NCBI GenBank assembly: GCA_015832175.1
Contig: WJXW01000017.1
Coordinates: 806,001 to 870,000, forward strand
Origin: Paraphaeosphaeria minitans
Taxonomy: Eukaryota; Ascomycota; Dothideomycetes; Pleosporales; Didymosphaeriaceae
Length of the DNA stretch: 64,000 nt
Reading direction: 5' to 3'
Positions 25,001 through 35,766 of the stretch are shown one piece after another. The notes beneath the pieces were generated by a model. It did no database searches. It was not told the origin of the DNA and was given only the letters and a program-made list of their open reading frames with translations. Each line of letters starts with the position of its first letter. Position 1 is the stretch's first letter. A program made the translations under genes and the position numbers.

Positions 25001-25719
25001 GAGAGGTAAGTGCTTCCGGTTGTTTGGGAATAATGTACGCTGCTGACATTGTTAAGGAATCTGATGACGATGAACCTGTGAAGCATAACTCATCCGACGA
25101 GGAAGAGGAGCAAATCATTGTCACACGACCAGAAGACGAACGTAATCCTGAAGCTGACGCTGAGTTCGACCGTGAGCTCGCAAAGCTCATGTCCGAGAGC
25201 GTGGAGTCCCGTAAATTTGAGCGCAAGCCCGTGTTTGACGTCCCATTGCCAATGCGTCGCGCTCGTGACGCTGCTACCGCTGCTGCAGAGGACAGCGCCG
25301 CGGAGGCACCTGCCCAGCCCCTCCCTACTAACACAGTGAAGTTCTCTCTTCTCAGCAAGCGCGGTAATAAGAATCAAACTCGCTCCATTGATCTCCCATC
25401 AGATTCAACGTTCGCTGTCGCTATGCGCAACAAGCAGCAAGCCGAGCGGGAGGAGCAGCAGCGCATCAAGAGCCTTGTTCTCAACTACGACCTGCGAGAT
25501 GATGACGCAGAGGGTGAACCGCCTTTTCTTTATGACCACCTCCAACCCAACCCGAACAAGACCGATACTAAAACCCAGCAAGGTCTCGAGAAGACGCACA
25601 ACCCGTACGCACAACCTCGCCTTGACAAGGCCGGGGCAAACCGCAGCAATCAGCGATCGCGGAAACTACAGCTAAGCGATGTCAACTGGTATGCGCCACC
25701 TTCTCGTTCACCCTCATGA
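22045..25719 (+). CDS. NMD2: nonsense-mediated decay factor UPF2/NMD2
   Basis: Exons 22045-22063, 22112-22156, 22202-25005 and 25057-25719 give 1176 aa. UPF2 bridges UPF1 and UPF3 on mRNAs with premature stops. The start (CAACCATGG context) encodes MERQRKRELRELNIRIWNGE, which is reached only through two short introns of 48 and 45 bp. MIF4G domains follow, the first at about residues 30-250, the second near 490-690 and the third near 700-890. The third contains KIKYSNIHLLAIILGTIH and the LLETCGMYYDKGAAKKKLDF block. An acidic stretch (about 905-985) and a basic/polar C-terminus, expected to bind UPF1, complete the protein. The third intron (25006-25056) is 51 bp, has no in-frame stop and could be retained without truncation. 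Its GTAAGT donor and GCTGAC branch site favour splicing. Confidence 0.95.
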
Positions 25720-26516
25720 AAATCCAGAGACGCCTTGAACGTTACATTGTAATTACGACGTGCTACTCAGCAATCATCGGGATTTCGATGCGTTCGGCGT
25801 CATTCTAGAGTCAACTGTCTTGCAAGCGATATTTACTGTACATCAACTTCAGTATTCCCCGGCTGACCACAAGGGCCCGTATGGGCTCGTTTGTCACAGG
25901 ACTTGATCTGCCTCTCACGATGCTATCGAGGCATCATTCAAGCGACTCATTATCCAGCAAGGAAGACATGCCTTGTAGGCACGAGCCTGCGACTTTGGCG
26001 CCTCCGAGCGTCGTCGGCCAAGCTAGCTATCTGCCGCCTTTTCGGAAGCTGCAGAGGCTTGGTGCGAACACTCGCTCTCGGCCGTGCGTAAGGCCAAGTG
26101 CTGGATGCGCTAGGCTGGGCGGATTTGGTGAGGTCAAGTGGAGGGTTCAGAGTTGCAGCGGCTGGGCACTGGCTGTCTTGAGATATAGGACATGCGGGTG
26201 CTTTGCTGGGCACACGTGAGAGGAGATGATGGTGGGTGAGTTAATCTATGGATTCTTTCAGCAAATTGAACACTTTCATTATAGCCGTAATCGCTGCTTG
26301 TCCTAGGCGCTGTGCTGCAGTATGATGGAGGCTTTTTTACATCCACCGTCCTCGTTTTCTACGGCTTTCCCGCGATCGACATGAACAGGCAGTCTTGGGA
26401 GTAGACCAGGTTTCACGCTCCCAGCTGCATTCTACCCATCTTCCGCTTCTCAGCCTCGTCTCTACGGCAACCGTCCAGTCTAGCTCTTCCACCTTGGATG
26501 ATGCATGCATCGGTCG
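25720..26516. other. intergenic between convergent genes
   Basis: This stretch holds the 3' ends of UPF2 and of the small TM protein gene. No gene, RNA or repeat was recognised. The open frames near 25881-26219 overlap on both strands and have no motifs. Confidence 0.55.
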
Positions 26517-26835
26517 TTAATCCATGTTCGCAACCCAGACCTGGATTAAAAGGTTCAGTCACGCTTGTCTGCTACGCGTGACGCGTGAGCGTAGCAGTTG
26601 CAGTACCTACCTCCGGCAGCTGTGCTTCTAGCTCAAACGATCTTTGGCGGCGGCGCCGCTGGCGGTGGTAGTGTGCGCGGAACTTGCCGCGGAATTTCCA
26701 GAGGGCGAAGGCGAGGGCGAGGCAGGCGGTTAGGGCGGCGAGACCTTCGAAGGTTGTTTGGAGGAGTTCGGGTACTGATGGGGTGGTTGGAGGGGTGGGG
26801 TTGCTGCGGGGGCGGTTGGGGTTGAGAGCTGGCAT
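26517..26835 (-). CDS. small single-pass membrane protein (82 aa)
   Basis: Exons 26835-26611 and 26540-26517 are joined over a 70-bp intron (donor GTAGGT, acceptor AATCCAG, phase 0). The protein has a Pro/Asn-rich N-terminus and one hydrophobic segment (GLAALTACLALAFALWKF, about residues 31-48). A strongly basic stretch (HRQRRRRQRSF) follows directly, so the C-terminus should face the cytosol. The protein ends ELEAQLPEVWVANMD. The last exon has only seven codons and the stop. I do not recognise a characterised family. The gene looks real because the intron signals are good and the spliced end is compact. Function is unknown. Confidence 0.6.
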
Positions 26836-28410
26836 TGTCGATGGCGGGGAGGATGGTGAACAGCGATAGTTATCAAAGGTGGGATGGTGTATAGAGAGGA
26901 AAAGACGAGTGAGATTGATGGTGGAGAGAGGCGGGTGGGAGTGTTGGACTTGTTTATGTTCTGCGACATGGCGGTGATATGCTTGAGTGCTTTCAGTGCG
27001 TTCAGTGCGAGTGCGATTAGTGCGACTCTACATCTTTCGTGTTTAACGTGGGTAATTCTCTTTAGCGTACGTTGTAGGCCTGCGAGGACGCAGAAGCATT
27101 GTTCAGTGAGTGCGCTGAGTGCGTGTGAACGGTTATTGGCTTGTCATCTGTCGCAGTTGTTCAGGCGGGGTCTGACCGGTAGACGCACTGTAGATCCGGG
27201 AAGAAATGGAGACCAAAACCAGGACTGCGGAACTGCATGCGAATTCTCCCCGTACGGACCCAGTGCGCGCAGTGCGTCCCACCTTCAAGTGGTTGATCAA
27301 ATGAGGAACCGGGTAGGTAACCCACCGTCTTTCTCCTTGTGCAGTCACATTGAGTGCGATTCTCATGCCATTCGTTTACTTGACCAGTAGATACCTAAAA
27401 TGAAAGCCACGCTCACCCCTTCAGCATACGAGAGACGGCAGGCAGGGTGACAATCCGCAGTGCAGTGAGCTGGCAGTACAATTGGGCCATCAGCCATGGT
27501 GCAGCGACAATATCTGAACTGAGTGGTCAGTTGGTAGTCAACTCCGACCAAACGTTCCGTCCAGGTCATCTTGCATACGATGAGATTGCACTCAGTGCGA
27601 AACGCCTCTCGTTGGTCCTATGGATCTACCCCCCTACATGCAGGTCGCTTGACACAGCCCCGTCCACCGTACTTTGCGTGGATCATCTCATTGGGTATCG
27701 ATTAGGCGGCCGTGCCCAGGATTTGCCTCTCTTCGCGCTTACATACCTACGGGAGATATCGAACATGCAGTCTTCCACATCCAGCATGCAAATTTCTAAT
27801 GCACTTGCCGCAGACACAACCGAGCTTTTACTTCGCAGCAAAGTATAAAAGTCACGAGACTTGAGTTACAAAAAATGGTGGTTTTGCGGAGATCTAAAGG
27901 TCCAAAGCAAAGTATGTAAAAAGTGAATTAGAGAGAAGATGAGGAAGAGAGATATGTCTTATAATAATCAGTGTGTCGGTAGCGCAGGTTCCTGGCCGAA
28001 CAAATGTCAAAGCATATCCAAGAAAGACCTTGCATGTGCTCTCGACCACCTCCCAAGGCTGAAGAGCATGGAGCAACTTCAAGGGACCAACCTCCCTCTT
28101 TGCATGTCCTATATTGAGCTCAAGAAAAGAAAACTGGAAAGGACTCTTGGGCCTTCAACTGTTGATGCCCTCCAGAGTCGCATACCCCTAAAGAGCGTAA
28201 CACAGAGAGTGCCACCGTCGCCAATTCCGTCCCGTCAGAGTCTGCTCACGCAAGAGATTATCAACCGTATTACTATATTGAACCATATCCAAGATAAGCG
28301 GATTGTACTTCTCCTCTCGGCCACACGATGCAATGAAGCCTATAAAGATAGTGCCTGTCCTGATCAACAATAGACTGCAGTTCCGCTGTGAAATTTGCGA
28401 TACTAGACTA
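26836..28410. other. gene-poor stretch with AGTGCG words
   Basis: No family was recognised. The word (C/G)AGTGCG recurs about a dozen times between 26986 and 27600. A 144-codon plus-strand frame (27939-28373) has no known motif and was not called. The stretch includes the promoter of the small membrane protein gene. Confidence 0.5.
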
Positions 28411-28630
28411 GGAGGTTATATCGAGAGACTGACAGTGCATATCTTAGGCGGAGAATGAGGTGAGTAGGTTCAGATCGAAGCCTTGACGCGAAGTTGCGTA
28501 GAGCGTTAGAGGATGGGAGGTCAAGGAAGAGTGCGAGAGGAGAGTTATGCAGATGGCACGACCAATGCCGCGGTTCGCGCCTGTTACGACTACGATCTTT
28601 GAAGGTGACGTTGTTGCGACTTCGACTGGT
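28411..28630 (-). pseudogene. decayed N-terminal piece of an SDR dehydrogenase
   Basis: Read on the minus strand from 28620, the frame gives a Rossmann start, KIVVVTGANRGIGRAIC, with the TGxxxGxG cofactor motif. It continues through HPLTLYATSRQGFDL and hits a stop at 28444-28446. A frame-shifted continuation (28440-28411) reads QSLDITS, the expected next SDR strand, and then stops again. No start codon precedes it and no catalytic YxxxK segment was found. It is therefore a truncated, frame-shifted relic of a carbonyl-reductase-like short-chain dehydrogenase. A short unmatched intron-like gap before it cannot be excluded. Confidence 0.7.
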
Positions 28631-29259
28631 AAGTTTATGTTTCTTTGTGTTACCTTGTGTTTGAGGATGGTGCTGAATAGTTACCTAAACACAATGTGAT
28701 GATGTAAAGACTCCTACTTTAATGATTGACATATCATTAACCGGGATCCACACGAAGTCTTAAGAATACAAGGTGCTGGCAGATTTTCGAGCTTGGTAAT
28801 ATATACGGTATTCATATGACATGCTACGGGTTGCCTCCGCTTGGCCATGGCTTTTTTTAAATGCACTTGGAGTAGCAACTCTGCAGTTTATAGAAGCCAC
28901 CTAGTCAGCATAGAGATCGCACACATAGTGTCCACCTGCAATAAATTGGTGCCATTGGCAAGGATCAGGGTATAAAGAAAAGTTCCTCAAACCACCACGC
29001 CCACATCAGCCCATAAAGCCTGATACACCCAAGTATCTCCGATTTGAGCTCTGGAAGCTTTAGTAAAAGATCCCACAAGATTGACATTTAGCCAGTCGCC
29101 AGGAGGATATCAGATCGTCCCATCCATCCTCGCGACTCAAAGACATTCGTCCAAGTATTTCGAATGTTCCAATATTATCAATTCCTTTGAACCTAACGCA
29201 GGAAGATCTTACTCGAATCGAACCCCATTTTCGATCGTTATCTCTTTGCGAGCGAAGGC
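28631..29259. other. intergenic, no gene seen
   Basis: No coding or repeat signal was recognised. It lies between the SDR relic and the 3' end of the minus-strand secreted-protein gene. Confidence 0.5.
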
Positions 29260-29673
29260 TCAATGCGCGGTAGCGTAGCACCGAATCGCATCCCAGGCAG
29301 CAGGGTTAAGTTCGGCAGCATTCTTGACGCCAGGCCAATCGATCCGCTTGACGAAGGTCTGGTCGTTGCAGATTCTCCCTTTGAACACATCGCAGTGGCC
29401 TCCTTGGTCTGGACCGACCGATCGAGGTTTGTAGCCGACTCCACTGCTGGGGTTTCCGATCAGAAGAAGGGCGCACGCTAGCATTCGCTCGGGTGGGTTC
29501 CAGAAACAATCGCCGGTGAAATTTTCGCCTTGACATGCGTACACGCCGCCAGTGACTCCGACTGTGTCGGTGGTTGTGTCGATAGGGGTGGATGGATATT
29601 CGTTTGCGACCGGTGAGGCGGTCGCGAAGAGGAAGAAGCCTAACAAGAAGGCGGAGAAGGTGAAGAGTCGCAT
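29260..29673 (-). CDS. small secreted cysteine-rich protein
   Basis: This intronless gene encodes 137 aa. Residues 1-20 are a clear signal peptide (MRLFTFSAFLLGFFLFATAS, cleavage probably just after). The mature part has six cysteines (in ACQG, GDCFW, LACAL, GHCDV, RICND and IRCYA), enough for three disulfides, and one N-glycosylation sequon (NFTG). The block SVGPDQGGHCDVFKG resembles a group of small secreted proteins common in plant- and insect-associated ascomycetes, with a VGPDQG...C pattern. No enzyme motif is visible. Size, Cys content and isolation in a gene-poor stretch make it a candidate effector, which is inference only. Confidence 0.75.
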   Translation of the reverse strand: MRLFTFSAFLLGFFLFATASPVANEYPSTPIDTTTDTVGVTGGVYACQGENFTGDCFWNPPERMLACALLLIGNPSSGVGYKPRSVGPDQGGHCDVFKGRICNDQTFVKRIDWPGVKNAAELNPAAWDAIRCYATAH

Positions 29674-30848
29674 GTTGACGGACTATCCGGCTTGAAATCT
29701 GTCTAAGTTGCTTGTCCAAGAAGTTGAGAGGAGCACGGCCGTGGGTAAGGAGAAGTATGGGGTCAAGGGCAAAATATTTGGTGTTTAGTGAGAGGTGACT
29801 GGCAAAGTGCTTGTTGTTGAGTGAGAGGTGACTGAGCAAAATGGCTAATAGCAACGACATGCCCAGCGCAGCAATCGAAGTGGTGATGATCTAGCCCAAA
29901 GAAGCGGCGCACGTACCTTACGTGAATAATAGTCAATACGACGATCTTTGCCTAATCTGGACTCGCGAAACTATGACAGGTGAAACAGCATGGAAGGAGC
30001 ACGTTATCTGGTGTAACTTTAGGTATTTGCGTATAAGGAATGAGGTGGCTGTGACTATAAAAAGCTTTAACCTTCTGTGCGATTCAATGTTCTGATCTAT
30101 TTTTATGGTCTTTTAGACTGGACCTCCTAGTAGGTAGGTCATAGATGCGGCGGCGTAATTGTCCGACATCAGTATTGAGAGAAGAAGCCGTCAAATTTCA
30201 AATTTTCCTTGCTCGAAGCTCCATCCCAGTGCATTCAGCCTCGTCGGAATGCGTCTATCGTTGAAAAGAGCTGTATCACCCCGGGTTGCAGTCAGAGCTC
30301 TCAAAAATTTCATTTCAACGGCGGACTTGTTAAGTATATAGAATCATGCATGAGGTGGGAGTAGGTTTCAATATTCTTATTCGAGTAGGATGTGGAATCC
30401 ATCCATCATGGCGACACTGTACACTTGTGGTTACACGACGTTCACTAAATTAGCGTGCCAGCCCAGGCTTAGCGTTGCGGGATGACAATTGAATACACAT
30501 GATCACCCAAGACAACGCGGCTGTTGGCGGCATTCTAATGAATTATGTCTTTTCCACGTTGGATGCAAAAGAGGTAACTCCATATCTGCTTTCCCTGGTT
30601 TCGGCTGGTTGATATAAGGTTTCCGGATGGTCAAGCCTTTCAACAGCACGTGTATACGCGTCTTGGCAACGCGATCTGGATCTGGCCATCGGGTTCCCAG
30701 CAAAAACCGGATCGCATGATGGGAATGTTACGTTTACGCGCTCCGTCATGCTGAGCACACCGTGAGGGCCTTTGGCCGCGCGCATTTCCCTTCTCCACTG
30801 GTCCATACACCTTCACTCCAGTCGCTCATTTCGCCCAACCGCGCCACC
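29674..30848. other. intergenic between divergent genes
   Basis: This gap holds promoters of the secreted protein gene (minus) and the phospholipase gene (plus). Near 29760-29840 a short imperfect repeat (gtgagaggtgactg) occurs twice. No gene was seen. Confidence 0.55.
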
Positions 30849-33405
30849 ATGGTCCGTCCAAACAAACAACGAAATCTTGGGCAGCTTTGGCGGGGATCTC
30901 GTCGATCGTAAGCTTGATGCCACCCCAGATTCTGCGCAAGCTATTGACGCGCAGTAGCTTGTATACTGGACGGGTTCTTCCCACCAGAGCCACTGCTTTG
31001 CACCTGAGCACGCGATATGGCCCTCCAGTTTTCGTCGCGGCTGCGACCGCCGGCTACCTGTCATCCTCCTCGTTGCCATGCGCATTCCTACGCCCCACCC
31101 AGCTTGATGCGCCGCAAGCTTCATGGTCCATCCTCGGCCGGCGCGAAGCCTCAACCCAGGCGAATGATACATCGGACAGTAGCAGTGGCACCGAATCCAG
31201 CGAGCACCGCAGCGGTGACCAAGCTCCCCCACCACAGACACGCGTGGTAAAAAAAGAAGAGGGTGAGGCATCCATAATCGAGGAAGACAAAGTATCTGCA
31301 TGGCAGGCTATGACGCGGAAGCTTTCCGAGGCGCCAAAATCTGTGAGTTCGCTAGGTGACACTATCGTGGACTACGTAGTGCCGGACTGGGCCAAGGTGC
31401 TCCCAGGTTTCGTGAGGAAGTTGCAAAATGAGCTATCGATGGCACCGGGTTCCCTAGCTGAAGAGATATGGTACGAGGCAAACGATCCGGAGACTCATCC
31501 CGAAATTGTCTGGGATGCTTCTGTCCGTATTTCGAACGAGCTGTGCGCAGAAGAGAAGAGATTCTTGGAAAAGCGACGGCAGTTTACGAAAAGAGCTCTG
31601 GCACGCTATCTGGATATTCCCGAGGCTAAGATACACCCCGACGACGTTCCCACCATTGCCGTGTGCGGGTCCGGAGGTGGTCTCCGCGCGCTCGTAGCGG
31701 GAACAGCCTCTTACCTTTCGGCCCAAGAGGAAGGGCTTTTCGATTGTGTCACATACACCGCAGGTGTGAGCGGGAGCTGCTGGCTGCAGACGCTCTACTA
31801 CTCCAACATCGCGCAACGAAGCCACTCTCGGTTGGTTCGGCATCTCAAGAACCGGCTAGGTGTGCACATTGCCTACCCTCCTGACGCACTTGAACTCATT
31901 GCGAGCGCTCCTACGAACAAGCATCTGCTTGGCGGGCTTGTCGAAAAAGCGAAAGGAACAACGAGTGCAGAGTTCGGTATCGTCGACATTTATGGTGTGC
32001 TTTTAGCTGCAAGGTTGCTGGTGCCAAAAGGCGAATTATCCGTGGACGGTTACGACTTCAAGCTCTCCTATCAGCGCAGGTACACTGACGATGGCTCTCA
32101 CCCACTTCCGATCTATACGGCCGTTCGACACGAGATACCCCTAGCCGAGCAGCAAGACACCAAGGACCCAGTCGCTGCTGAAGCAAAGGCGCGAAGAGAG
32201 GCCTGGTTCCAATGGTTTGAGTAAGTTGAAGTCCGGTCTAAAGAAATACATCTAATGACCACATTAGATTCACACCCTACGAGTTTTGGTGCGAAGAATT
32301 GGACGCCGGCATTCCCACCTGGGCAGTCGGTCGCAAATTCGAAAATGGACGATCAGTTTGGCGAAACAACGGCCTAGCTTTACCAGAAGTCCGCGTACCA
32401 TTGCTGATGGGCATTTGGGGCAGCGCGTTCTGCGCCACTCTCTCGCACTACTACAAAGAAATCCGACCCGTTTTCTCGGGTATCGCGGGCTTCACTGGGT
32501 TGGACGCCATGATAGCGGAGAGAGACAGAGACCTGGTCAAAGTTCATCCTATCGATCCGGCCGCAATCCCTAACTTCGCGCTGGGTATGCGAGAATACCT
32601 GCCCCCATCCTGTCCAGAAAGTATACACTCAATCGAGAATTTCCAGCTTATGGACGCCGGTATGAGCAACAACCTACCAATCTATCCCTTGCTACGGCCT
32701 GGCAGAGATGTGGATGTTTTGATAGCATTCGATGCGAGCTCTGATGTGCGTACGGACAACTGGTTGAAAGTGACTGAAGGCTACGCGAAGCAGCGCGGAA
32801 TCAAAGGCTGGCCTGTGGGAGCGGGTTGGCCATCAGACGATGAGTCGGCAGAAGAGTTGCAAAAGGACTTCGATAGCGCACAAGCGCGTACAAAAGAGCA
32901 GGCACAAGAGAAAATCCGCGAAGCCAAAGAACATGACAAGCCTAAACATCAAGGTGGAAAAAGCAAAGACCTCGGCTTCTGTAACGTCTGGGTAGGCACC
33001 ACTGAAGAGCGCACGGCAGACCGGGAACACTTGAGCTCCAAGCAAGCTGAAGAAGATTGGGAAATCACGAGGCCCGATGCTGGTATCACGGTCGTCTACT
33101 TTCCATTCTTGAAAAACCCCAAAGTTCCCGACATTGATCCAACGACTTCGGACTTCATGAGCACATGGAACTTTGTATATACGCCTGAACAGGTAGACTC
33201 TGTCATGGAACTAGCCAGGGCCAATTTCCAGGAGGGCGCGGAGCGAACAAAGCGAACCGTGCGTGCGGTGTATGAGCGCAAGAAGAAGAGGCGAGAGGAG
33301 AGAGAAGCCAACGAGCTTGAGAGGCGGAGGAGGTGGAAGTTGAGGCAAGGTCGGTCGAGCGGGAGTAGAGCTGGCGAGAGTGATCATGGAGATCACTTCA
33401 GCTAG
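30849..33405 (+). CDS. cytosolic phospholipase A2-type lipase
   Basis: Exons 30849-30907, 30955-32220 and 32268-33405 give 820 aa. cPLA2/lysophospholipase B catalytic domains hydrolyse acyl chains of glycerophospholipids using a Ser-Asp dyad. The nucleophile motif GVSGSCW gives Ser292, preceded by the oxyanion block CGSGGGLRAL. The second residue is in DAGMSNNLP (Asp571). The start at 30849 has an ideal context (GCCACCATGG). It needs a 47-bp intron that matches the size of the next one, and it produces an Arg/Lys-rich N-terminus without acids, like a mitochondrial presequence. A hydrophobic segment (PPVFVAAATAGYL) lies near 43-55. The next ATG (30917) would fall inside this intron. The C-terminus is a long charged, probably helical, tail rich in Arg, Lys and Glu. 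Lipase family is firm; start and location are inferred. Confidence 0.9.
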
Positions 33406-34065
33406 CCGCGTCACTGGTTTGAGTTGTCAACCACCGGACGCGGTGTTTCGTATCGCGCATTATACCCAATCTGATTTTGTACCATGAACCGCTGGCTTTG
33501 AGACTCGGCTTTTGTGAAACGATCTCTACAACGCTACGACAAGCTCTGAGTACAGCGTGTGATCCCAGTGTAGGCAAAGTGTAGGCCAAGTGCACCCGGA
33601 TTTTTTGTCTTGGTATTGCATGACGGGTGCAGCATTGGACTTCGTGTGGGTATCGCGAGCGACACGTGACGTCAGACGCGTCGACTGGTACTTAGGGTAC
33701 CTGCCGCGTTAGGCCCGGGCCCCGTCCGCCAACCTATGGATACACTATGGCTACTGCTGCCTTCCCTCATTATGAAGCTTTCGCCTCTCACTCCGACTCC
33801 CTACGTACGATTATAGTACGCTCGGCGACCGAGTCCCCTTGAGCCCCCGGGAACTCGCGTTACGATTGCTGTAGTGCAGCCACCCCGCTCTCTGCTCTGA
33901 GACATCAACGTTTCTATCCGTAGCGCGCGAACCCGAATCTTAAGCCGAAGACACTCCACAGCTATCTAGACATCCAAACGGACGCGTGTGGTCGCCTAAA
34001 TTCGACAATCACACTCATCAACCTCTCATCCCGCTCGCCTTCCACCACCGCAGCTCAGCTCCACG
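33406..34065. other. intergenic, promoter of DSP-like gene
   Basis: No gene was seen. A GC palindrome (ggcccgggcc) lies at about 33712. The last 100 bases are C/T-rich, as in many fungal 5' UTRs. Confidence 0.5.
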
Positions 34066-35046
34066 ATGGCCTTCATCACGACGCACGAGGATATGGCCAT
34101 GTCCGACATCACCCACACCCACAGACCGCACCACGAGTATACGTATAGACTGCCGACTCCGCCACGAATAGTGGTGCCTCCGCCCACCCTCACCACCGAG
34201 GTGCCCGAGCTACATATCAGCCAAGTTGACCCCGCGGAGGAGAATGACACCAACTTCCTGAAGGAGATGAACCTTGGAAGCAAAATAGCTAAGAACACAC
34301 TGCTGGACTGGTCATACGAACGGCGACGGAAAGCTCAGATGATGCTCCCATGGCTGTATCTGGGTCCGCTTAATGCCGCCCGGGATCGTGAATGGTTGAA
34401 GAGCGAGGGCATCACGATGGTGTTGGCTGTACGTTCGCAACCCAAAACCATGGCGGGTACTATTCAGATTGCAAAGGAAACCTGCGGTCAGGTTGAGTCC
34501 GTGGTGGCTGCTACTTATTTCGAGTTGGTCGGCCAGTTGTCGTACACCACGCGCTTGATCAATCAACACGTCGCGAAGATCAGGCGACTGACGGAAGCGA
34601 CAGGAAATCCACAGCTCGGCAAGGTCCTGGTCTTTTGTGAAAGCGGCAATGAGAAGTCGGCGGCGGTAGTGGCAGCATATCTGATGGAGATTCTCGACGA
34701 CTTCGATTTCATCAAGAGCATGCAAATTTGCCAGGCCCAGCGCTTCTGCGTAAACTTTGACGACAGTATTAAGAACATGCTCCAAAACCACTGGGACATA
34801 CTTGTCGCCCGGCGCTCAGTTGCACATTCGCGGTCCGAACTGCTGAATTCCACAGCGCTCACCAATGGACTGCAGCAGGTCGCACGACAATCTCATCAAG
34901 GCCAGCTGCACGCTCCTCAAAACTCGACGTTCGGGCTGAAGCGATACGCCGAGGACATGGACGACGACATGGACATGAGCGACGGTGGGGACCCTACGGA
35001 TGTGCTTCGGTTCCAGGGCAGGGACGTCACGCCCTTCATGGATTAG
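34066..35046 (+). CDS. dual-specificity phosphatase-like protein, degenerate site
   Basis: This intronless gene encodes 326 aa. After a His/Pro-rich disordered N-terminus (1-75), a DSP fold is visible. It starts at MMLPWLYLGPLNAARDREWL (92-111), the usual WLYLGN-like strand, and continues to the P-loop VLVFCESGNEKSAAVVAAYL. In active enzymes this loop is HC-x5-R. Here the His is Phe190, the Cys is kept (Cys191) and the Arg position is Lys197. Loss of the invariant Arg suggests weak or no catalysis, as in STYX-type pseudophosphatases that bind phosphoproteins. The C-terminus is acidic (DMDDDMDMSD). A specific partner cannot be named. Confidence 0.8.
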   Translation: MAFITTHEDMAMSDITHTHRPHHEYTYRLPTPPRIVVPPPTLTTEVPELHISQVDPAEENDTNFLKEMNLGSKIAKNTLLDWSYERRRKAQMMLPWLYLGPLNAARDREWLKSEGITMVLAVRSQPKTMAGTIQIAKETCGQVESVVAATYFELVGQLSYTTRLINQHVAKIRRLTEATGNPQLGKVLVFCESGNEKSAAVVAAYLMEILDDFDFIKSMQICQAQRFCVNFDDSIKNMLQNHWDILVARRSVAHSRSELLNSTALTNGLQQVARQSHQGQLHAPQNSTFGLKRYAEDMDDDMDMSDGGDPTDVLRFQGRDVTPFMD

Positions 35047-35766
35047 TGTTATTTGGCATATTGGTTTTCTGGCGTCTGCGGCATACAGTTCATGATACCC
35101 AAGCATCTTCGATGCGGCGACCTTCGGCTTTGGTCGACAGCGCCCACCCCTCGCGCCACGGATCATTCCATTTTCGCCCTTACCCCTGTGCGCGCATACA
35201 CATTGTTTCGGATGACCGTGGGACCACCTGAAGAGGGATTGGAAATATGCAAGGGTGAGAAGGGCGATGCATTTTCTTATTCGAGAGAACGGGGCTGAGA
35301 AACGATTTGATTTGAAGTGGGAGGTTTCTTGCACAGGATCGAAAATGGAGCCGGTTGCTTAGCACCCAGCACTAATCTTGCGCTCCATATTGTACGTTAG
35401 CATGGAGTGTTCCAAGGACGATCTTTGTCCATGTTACTTGCACTTCGAATTTGATGTGTACGTATACCCGGCTCTCTTTCTTCAAACTCCGCCACACAGT
35501 GATCCGCTCTAGAAAACTGGACACATTTTTCCACGACTGGATTCTAACTACATGCCCCTATTTCTTGGCCCAGTGTCCTTAACTAAAACCCTTTACTAAG
35601 TTTCTTGGTGTTCGGCAGGGTCATGTCTCCGAGGCCGTGATTGCTCTTGATTGGGCCGACGCGACATGTCTCAGCCGTACCTACGTCTCAAGCGAAATGT
35701 CGACCCTCATCCTCATCGCACGCCCAAGCACGCGCGGCCACGGCCATAGCTCCCCACGCCGCGAAA
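35047..35766. other. intergenic, no gene seen
   Basis: This is the 3' end of the DSP-like gene and the promoter of SEC5, which are in the same direction. No repeat or RNA was recognised. Confidence 0.55.

Noticed and set aside
27939..28373. 144-codon plus-strand frame
   Set aside because: No recognisable family, AT-rich flanks and a location in a decayed region.
30917..30919. ATG as phospholipase start
   Set aside because: It lies inside a probable 47-bp intron. The upstream ATG at 30849 has a better context and, once spliced, joins the same frame. Kept only as an alternative.
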